A stretch of DNA of 6,566 bases from Pseudomonadota bacterium (GTDB lineage Bacteria > Desulfobacterota > GWC2-55-46 > JADFVP01). Below are positions 1 through 3,622 of the stretch, in pieces; within the stretch, counting starts at the first letter, position 1; the number at the start of each line of letters is the position of its first letter. The stretch is taken from NCBI GenBank assembly GCA_015222595.1, contig JADFVP010000176.1:1-6566 (forward strand), written 5' to 3'. A program made the position numbers and the translations under genes. A model generated the notes under the pieces. The model searched no databases, was not told the origin of the DNA, and was given only the letters and a program-made list of their open reading frames with translations.

Positions 1-99
1 AGCTCCGGCCTGCGTCCCTTTTACAGGTTCCTTAAGGCCTCTGTAAGATTTGTTAACTCTTCGATATTTCTTTATACAGCTCCGGCCTGCGGCCTTTTA
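1..99. repeat. Imperfect direct repeat at the 3' end of the amidohydrolase gene
   Basis: Bases 1-23 and 78-99 share AGCTCCGGCCTGCG exactly, followed by nearly the same C/T-rich tail ending CTTTTA; the copies differ by one small indel and a substitution. The copy at 78-99 lies inside the coding region and, on the minus strand, encodes the KGRRPEL segment. The copy at 1-23 lies beyond the stop and would also read KGRRPEL in one frame. A local duplication of the gene's tail or a dispersed repeat are both possible; the left copy touches the window edge. Confidence 0.5.
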
Positions 100-880
100 A
101 AAAGACCCATTCGTTGCGTGTGGTCGCTATTTCGCTAAGGTCCATTGAAGCCACCACAATGCCTTCGCCTGCGCCTCCGGGCTCCACGAGCATCTCTCCG
201 TCCGGGTGCACGGCAAAGCTCCTGCCGTAGAACTCTTGCTGCGCCTCGTCCCCTACTCTGTTTACTCTGAAGACGAAGAAGCCGTTGGAGTGCGCTGCCG
301 CTGCGATTGCTCGTTCCCACTTGGCGTGCGAGTGGTAGAAGGCCGAGGCCGTCGGGGTGAAGACTATCTCCGCGCCCTTTAGGGCCAGCGTGCGGAAGCC
401 TTCGGGAAAGAAGACGTCCCAGCAGAGTTGAACGCCTATGGTTGCGTTCGGGGTTTTGAAGACCGGAAAGCCTAGATCTCCGGGGGCAAAGTAGCTGCCC
501 TCCTCCCAGAGCGGTATCTGCGGTATATGGATCTTTCGATACCGTCCGATTATCTTGCCGTCCGGGCCGATGACAAAGGCGGTGTTGAAGTGTGCGCCCT
601 GATAGGCCTCGAAGATAGGAGCGATTACTACGCTCTTGTGCTTCAGCGCCGCCTCCTGCATCGCCGTAACGGAGGGACCGTCGGCGCTCTCGGACTTCGA
701 GAGGTGGGCCGTGTTTATCTCGAAAGGGAACCACTCGCTATTGAAGAGCTGGGGCAGCGCGATTATCTCGGCGCCCTCTGAAGCGGCAAGCTCTATCAGC
801 TCGGCGGCCTTGCGCAGGTTGCGGTCTCTATCGGCACTCGGCGCCATCTGCACGGCGGCGGTCTTTACTGTTCTGTTCAC
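53..880 (-). CDS. Carbon-nitrogen hydrolase, N-carbamoylputrescine amidase-like
   Basis: Nitrilase-superfamily amidohydrolase. The closest recognisable family is N-carbamoylputrescine amidase (AguB), which splits N-carbamoylputrescine to putrescine, CO2 and ammonia in the agmatine route of polyamine synthesis. From a GTG start at 880 it is 275 residues, a normal length. Visible landmarks: the N-terminal VKTAAVQMAP strand, GRYRKIHIPQ with the catalytic Lys (about residue 116), an acidic WEEGSYF segment (about 125-131), and QLCWDVFFPEGFR with the nucleophile Cys (about 153); the C-W-D-x-x-F-P-E pattern is AguB-like. The C-terminal RRPELY is also typical. The frame extends upstream to 961, but GTG at 880 is preferred because GAGAGAGG lies six bases before it and the alpha-beta core begins there. 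Oddity: the position expected to hold the catalytic Glu (LPELF in relatives) reads LPQLF (Gln about 44). Substrate is inferred; no agmatine deiminase gene is visible here. Confidence 0.85.
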   Translation of the reverse strand: MNRTVKTAAVQMAPSADRDRNLRKAAELIELAASEGAEIIALPQLFNSEWFPFEINTAHLSKSESADGPSVTAMQEAALKHKSVVIAPIFEAYQGAHFNTAFVIGPDGKIIGRYRKIHIPQIPLWEEGSYFAPGDLGFPVFKTPNATIGVQLCWDVFFPEGFRTLALKGAEIVFTPTASAFYHSHAKWERAIAAAAHSNGFFVFRVNRVGDEAQQEFYGRSFAVHPDGEMLVEPGGAGEGIVVASMDLSEIATTRNEWVFLKGRRPELYKEISKS

Positions 881-1107
881 GCCTTGCCTCTCTCTCTTCG
901 GCTCTTGTATATGCTCTGTTATAGCTCTGGAATATAGCTCAGGCTCTAAGCCCGGCAGCACTTTTAACCGTGGCTGAGTTAAAGTTCCAGGGTAAATATT
1001 CCGATATATATTTTAAATGTATGGGCATGTAGTAAGTAAGGGATAGCTGTACTGTTGGATAGGCGGAGTTTATAGATAATAGAGAGGGATACCTTTGTTC
1101 GGTCTCT
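881..1107. other. Intergenic gap between the ftsB-like gene and the amidohydrolase gene
   Basis: This 227-base stretch is AT-rich in its middle (about 990-1020) and holds no convincing gene or strong terminator. Read on the minus strand, the part just before the GTG start carries three loose copies of GAGC-TATA (around 900-940), one containing TATAAC, a possible -10 box (918-923). No good -35 sequence sits at the right distance, so a promoter is only possible. Confidence 0.4.
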
Positions 1108-1446
1108 TTACTCTTGTCCTGAAATCCTGTAGAGCACCTCATCCCTTCCGATCATGCCGAGTTCTTTTTTGGCGATAAACTCTATGAACCTCTTATCGGT
1201 CTTGAGGAGTTCGATTCTTTTTGTAAGGTCTTTATTCTCCTCGTCGATAGAGTGGTTGACCGCAACAATGCCGTCGCGTTCAACGCCGAGCCTGTAGGCG
1301 TCTATGAAGCCTTTATCGCCAAAGATCGCAAAGAGTACGATTGCGGCCATGCAGGTGCCGAAGAGATGCCACTTTTTAAGGCCGTTCTTCTTTTTTGTCT
1401 GTTTTTTCACTAAGTTATCTTTAGCAGAGCGAGCATTAAATGTCAA
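1108..1446 (-). CDS. ftsB: FtsB/DivIC-family cell division protein
   Basis: Small bitopic inner-membrane protein of the septum initiator family. FtsB forms a complex with FtsL and FtsQ that links early and late divisome proteins and helps switch on septal peptidoglycan synthesis. The 112-residue frame shows a Lys-rich cytoplasmic start, one transmembrane segment (about 27-43), a heptad-like coiled-coil stretch (about 58-85, with DEENKDLTKRIELLK) and the family's C-terminal signature AKKELGMIGRDEVLYRI (about 92-108). The longest frame begins with TTG at 1446 and neither start has a clear ribosome binding site. A GTG at 1410 gives a 100-residue protein beginning just before the KKQTKKK stretch and is equally plausible; the TTGACA at 1446-1441 would then be free to act as a -35 box. 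It is transcribed divergently from the PilZ gene. Family call is firm; ftsB versus divIC naming is by Gram-negative context. Confidence 0.85.
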   Translation of the reverse strand: MTFNARSAKDNLVKKQTKKKNGLKKWHLFGTCMAAIVLFAIFGDKGFIDAYRLGVERDGIVAVNHSIDEENKDLTKRIELLKTDKRFIEFIAKKELGMIGRDEVLYRISGQE

Positions 1447-1534
1447 GGGGTTATAGCTCGATTCTTGTGCGAGTTGGCTTCAGGAAAATCGGACAACGGA
1501 GTCCAGAAAAGATATTTTTAAAGTTAAATTTAAG

Positions 1535-1562
1535 TTGACAATAATAGACCTGCTGTTATGAT
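1535..1562 (+). promoter_or_regulatory. Sigma-70-type promoter of the PilZ gene
   Basis: A perfect TTGACA (1535-1540) is followed after 16 bases by TATGAT (1557-1562), five of six matches to the consensus -10. The stretch upstream (1511-1534) is AT-rich, like an UP element. Transcription would begin near 1569, giving a leader of about 54 bases before the ATG at 1623. Confidence 0.75.
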
Positions 1563-1622
1563 AAAGACGCGCAATTCTACAGCGTGTAAGAAGTAACCGG
1601 CCTGGCAAAAAAATGGGGTAAA

Positions 1623-1982
1623 ATGAACAAGCTGAGCTGTCCGAGATGTGAAAATCCGTTCTTTACGGCTGCGCGAGAGACCAAAATGCCTTGTCCGTAC
1701 TGCGGTTACGAGGTAAGGGCCGCAGATTCAGACAGAAGGGATCTAGGCAGGGAGATCGTCCAGAAGGGGTGCGACATCTTGAAGGGCGAGGTCTCCGTAC
1801 CGGTACGCACTGTAGACCTCTCTACCACGGGAGTCGGTATAAAGATGAAGGGCTACCTTCCGTTCAATGCCGACGACACCGTAGACGTGCAGTGCTCAGG
1901 GCTTGAGATCGCACGAAAGGCCCGCGTGGTCTGGACCAAGAAGTTCTATGGACTCTCTCGGGCCGGGCTTATGTTCTGCTAG
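1623..1982 (+). CDS. Zinc-ribbon plus PilZ-domain protein, probable c-di-GMP receptor
   Basis: A 119-residue soluble protein with two parts. Residues 1-32 form a zinc ribbon with two knuckles, CPRC (Cys6, Cys9) and CPYC (Cys24, Cys27). Residues about 38-119 are a PilZ domain: the RxxxR loop is present (Arg39, Arg43 in RRDLGR) and so is the DxSxxG motif (Asp65, Ser67, Gly70 in DLSTTG), so the residues known to hold cyclic di-GMP are intact. The rest of the domain shows the expected beta-barrel strands, ending with VVWTKK and the AGLMF strand. There is no transmembrane segment and no enzyme domain, so it probably works as an adaptor. The ATG at 1623 follows GGGG by four bases. It has its own promoter upstream and an intrinsic terminator about 140 bases downstream, so it is likely monocistronic. 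Target process (motility, adhesion, polysaccharide) cannot be read from the sequence. Confidence 0.85.
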   Translation: MNKLSCPRCENPFFTAARETKMPCPYCGYEVRAADSDRRDLGREIVQKGCDILKGEVSVPVRTVDLSTTGVGIKMKGYLPFNADDTVDVQCSGLEIARKARVVWTKKFYGLSRAGLMFC

Positions 1983-2120
1983 CAGTAACCGGGGCGCCAA
2001 AGGGGCTGGCCTTTAGGGTCGGTGTCTCCAGAGCGCCGAGCGCAGGCCACACTCTTCTCTGTGGGCCAAGTCGGGGGGTAGGACGATAGGAAACCGAATA
2101 GCCGTTTAATATCAGATAGC
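1983..2120 (+). other. Structured 3' region between the PilZ stop and its terminator, possible small RNA
   Basis: No coding frame here looks real. The RNA could fold well: GGCGC (1993-1997) pairs with GCGCC (2033-2037), enclosing an AAAGG/CCTTT hairpin (1999-2003 with 2010-2014). A second hairpin pairs GGCC-ACA (2045-2051) with TGT-G-GGCC (2060-2067, one bulged G). With the terminator at 2121-2149 this makes a compact tail of about 165 bases. It does not match tRNA, tmRNA, SRP RNA, RNase P or a riboswitch consensus that I recognise. It may simply be a long 3' untranslated region or a small RNA released from it. Confidence 0.3.
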
Positions 2121-2149
2121 AAGACCGCCTCTCAGGCGGTCTTTTTTTT
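2121..2149 (+). terminator. Rho-independent terminator after the PilZ gene
   Basis: A perfect 10-base stem, AAGACCGCCT with AGGCGGTCTT, closes a three-base loop (2131-2133) and runs straight into an eight-T tract (2142-2149). This is a textbook intrinsic terminator on the plus strand and separates the PilZ unit from dcd. Confidence 0.93.
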
Positions 2150-2151
2150 GT

Positions 2152-2202
2152 CCGGGCTCCCGCGCCCTCGCTACTCGGAAACGGAGCGAGAGAGCGCCGG
2201 GG
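2152..2202. repeat. GC-rich imperfect palindrome between terminator and dcd promoter
   Basis: CTCGCT (2167-2172) pairs with AGCGAG (2185-2190) around a 12-base loop. Outer arms GCGC (2162-2165 with 2194-2197) and CCGG near both ends extend the symmetry. It has no T-tract, so it is not a normal terminator. It could be a REP-like intergenic element or a leftover hairpin. Confidence 0.35.
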
Positions 2203-2214
2203 CAACAAATACCC

Positions 2215-2241
2215 TTGACGTGCAGGCGCGTGCAGTATAAC
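2215..2241 (+). promoter_or_regulatory. Probable promoter of dcd
   Basis: TTGACG (2215-2220) and TATAAC (2236-2241) are separated by 15 bases, a little short; TAACAT (2238-2243) gives 17 bases with a poorer -10. Placed after the upstream terminator, it would start transcription near 2248 and give a leader of about 135 bases. Confidence 0.5.
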
Positions 2242-2250
2242 ATCTTATGG

Positions 2251-2306
2251 TTCTGTGCTTTCAGGCTCCAGGCAGGCCCGAAACGACGGGCCCGGAAATG
2301 ACAGAA
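2251..2306 (+). promoter_or_regulatory. Long hairpin at the start of the dcd leader
   Basis: TTCTGT (2251-2256) pairs perfectly with ACAGAA (2301-2306). After a 2x2 internal loop, TTTC pairs with GAAA (2295-2298), and the top is a perfect six-base GC stem GGCCCG (2275-2280) with CGGGCC (2287-2292) around AAACGA. No T-tract follows. The fold begins within a few bases of the predicted transcription start, which suits an mRNA-stabilising 5' stem or a regulatory leader. No known riboswitch class is recognised. Confidence 0.4.
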
Positions 2307-2311
2307 ACCAG

Positions 2312-2364
2312 TACTCGGTATAAAGACCCGGACCCATAACCGTATAAGTCAGTAACCGTATAAG
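2312..2364 (+). repeat. Direct repeats upstream of dcd (TAACCGTATAAG)
   Basis: TAACCGTATAAG occurs exactly at 2337-2348 and 2353-2364, 16 bases apart. A looser copy, TACTCGGTATAAAG, lies at 2312-2325. They sit 18-70 bases before the dcd ATG, either in the leader or, if a promoter with a TATAA-like -10 lies here, over it. Spacing of about one and a half helical turns could suit protein binding; no regulator is identified. Confidence 0.45.
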
Positions 2365-2382
2365 AAAGAAGTTGAAAATATC

Positions 2383-3516
2383 ATGACCAGCGGTGTTTAC
2401 AGTCTTCAGCAGATAAAGGACGCGATCGACAAGGGCGCACTGCGCACCAACTCGGAGCCTATAGCAGAGGCCCAGATACAGCCCGCCTCCATCGACTTAA
2501 GGCTCGGCCCCAAGGCCTACAGGCTCGTTTCGAGCTTTCTGCCTGAAGGGCACACGGTCATGGAGAAGCTCAGGAGTGAGGACCTTTACGGAACCGATCT
2601 TGTGATGTACGAGACCGATATCTCAAACGGTGGAATACTCGAAAAGGGCCACGTCTACCTGATACCCCTTATGGAGGAGCTCGCGCTGCCCGAAGGTGTT
2701 TCGGGCCGCGCCAACCCAAAGTCCACCACCGGCAGGCTCGATGTTTTTGCGCGCGTTCTGACCGACTACTCTCCGCGCTTCGACGATATTGCCACCGGCT
2801 ACAAGGGTGGGCTCTACCTTGAGGTGATGCCGCGCTCCTACACTATAAAGGTGCACGAAGGGCTCTCTCTGGTGCAGCTCCGTTTAATGAAGGGCGACTG
2901 CCGCCTTAGCGATTCGCAGCTAAAGACATTGAACAACGACCACAGGCTTCTCTTCGACGGAGACGACCACATTGAGACGCGAGATATTAATATCTCCGAC
3001 GGACTCTTTATGAGCGTTGACCTGGAAGGCGACGATGCGACCGGCATAATCGGTTACAAGAGCCGCAAGAACTCCCATGTGGTGGATCTATCGAAGAAGG
3101 ATTTTTACGAGATAAACGACTTTTGGGAGCCGATGATTAGAACCGAGAAGGGTACTATCATCTTGGAGCCCGAAGAGTTCTACATTCTGTCATCCAAAGA
3201 GAGGGTGCGCGTTCCTCCGTCGTATGCAGCCGAGATGGCGGCCTACGAGGCCGGTTCGGGTGAGCTTCGCACGCACTACGCCGGTTTCTTCGACCCCGGT
3301 TTCGGCTACGGCCCCAAGGGCGAGGTGCTCGGCACCAAGGCTGTGCTGGAGGTGAGGGCGCACGACGTGCCCTTTATGATCGCCGACGGGCAGACCTTCT
3401 GCAAGCTGACCTTCGAGAAGATGTTCGAGGTTCCCGAAGAGGTCTACGGGCCCAAGATCGGCTCGTCGTATCAGTTCCAGACCATAACGCTCAGCAAGCA
3501 GTTTAAGAACGGCTAA
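2383..3516 (+). CDS. dcd: dCTP deaminase, double-domain type
   Basis: Converts dCTP to dUTP and ammonia, feeding dTTP synthesis in the cytoplasm. The 377-residue protein is about twice the length of E. coli Dcd (193) and fits the double-length 2'-deoxycytidine 5'-triphosphate deaminase family known from some Alphaproteobacteria and related groups. The N half (1-180) shows QPASIDLRLG (33-42), GRANPKSTTGRLDVF (108-122, with Ser114 and Arg118 at the Dcd Ser/Arg positions) and GLYLEV with Glu147 where the catalytic Glu is expected. The C half (about 195-377) repeats the fold: a YEAGSGELR loop (288-296), FFDPGFGYGPKG, and VLEV with Glu323 at the equivalent place. The ATG at 2383 is the only sensible start; the ribosome site is weak (AAGAAAGAAG, about 11 bases upstream). 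It is bounded by a terminator before and a possible one after, so it is probably transcribed alone. Confidence 0.9.
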   Translation: MTSGVYSLQQIKDAIDKGALRTNSEPIAEAQIQPASIDLRLGPKAYRLVSSFLPEGHTVMEKLRSEDLYGTDLVMYETDISNGGILEKGHVYLIPLMEELALPEGVSGRANPKSTTGRLDVFARVLTDYSPRFDDIATGYKGGLYLEVMPRSYTIKVHEGLSLVQLRLMKGDCRLSDSQLKTLNNDHRLLFDGDDHIETRDINISDGLFMSVDLEGDDATGIIGYKSRKNSHVVDLSKKDFYEINDFWEPMIRTEKGTIILEPEEFYILSSKERVRVPPSYAAEMAAYEAGSGELRTHYAGFFDPGFGYGPKGEVLGTKAVLEVRAHDVPFMIADGQTFCKLTFEKMFEVPEEVYGPKIGSSYQFQTITLSKQFKNG

Positions 3517-3531
3517 CTGCTTTCACTTTTC

Positions 3532-3570
3532 CGGGTGGGCCTTTTCTGTTCACCCCGCCCGCCTTTGTTA
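3532..3570 (+). terminator. Possible terminator after dcd
   Basis: CGGGTGGG (3532-3539) pairs with CCCGCCCG (3554-3561), eight base pairs with one G-T wobble and a 14-base loop. The tail CCTTTGTTA is only partly T-rich, so termination may be leaky, allowing some read-through into ftsK. Confidence 0.45.
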
Positions 3571-3583
3571 CTGTGTTAATGTG

Positions 3584-3607
3584 ACGCCCGAAATTATAAC
3601 GCCCGAA
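3584..3607 (+). promoter_or_regulatory. Possible ftsK promoter flanked by ACGCCCGAA repeats
   Basis: ACGCCCGAA is repeated exactly at 3584-3592 and 3599-3607. Between them is TATAAC (3595-3600), the same -10-like sequence as before dcd. No good -35 is found 16-18 bases upstream, which would fit a promoter that depends on an activator, or no promoter at all. A start near 3607 would give a leader of about 16 bases. Confidence 0.35.
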
Positions 3608-3622
3608 TAAGAATGGCAATGT

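Noticed and set aside
135..734. 199-residue minus-strand frame overlapping the amidohydrolase
   Set aside because: It is an Arg/Gly-rich out-of-frame shadow of the real gene on the same strand.
1491..1504. GGAC/GTCC hairpin in the divergent intergenic region
   Set aside because: Only four base pairs with a six-base loop; expected by chance.
1613..1621. ATG GGG TAA mini-frame just before the PilZ start
   Set aside because: It overlaps the GGGG ribosome site itself and is most simply chance.
1983..2149. tRNA, tmRNA, SRP RNA, RNase P or known riboswitch in the non-coding stretch
   Set aside because: I looked for the conserved cores (T-loop GTTCGA, GGAAGGAAGC tetraloop region, GAGGAAAGTCC, c-di-GMP and cobalamin boxes) and none is present.
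1969..2208. 79-residue minus-strand frame across the PilZ-dcd gap
   Set aside because: It runs through the terminator hairpin (translating it as a Lys/Arg-rich stretch) and has no recognisable domain.
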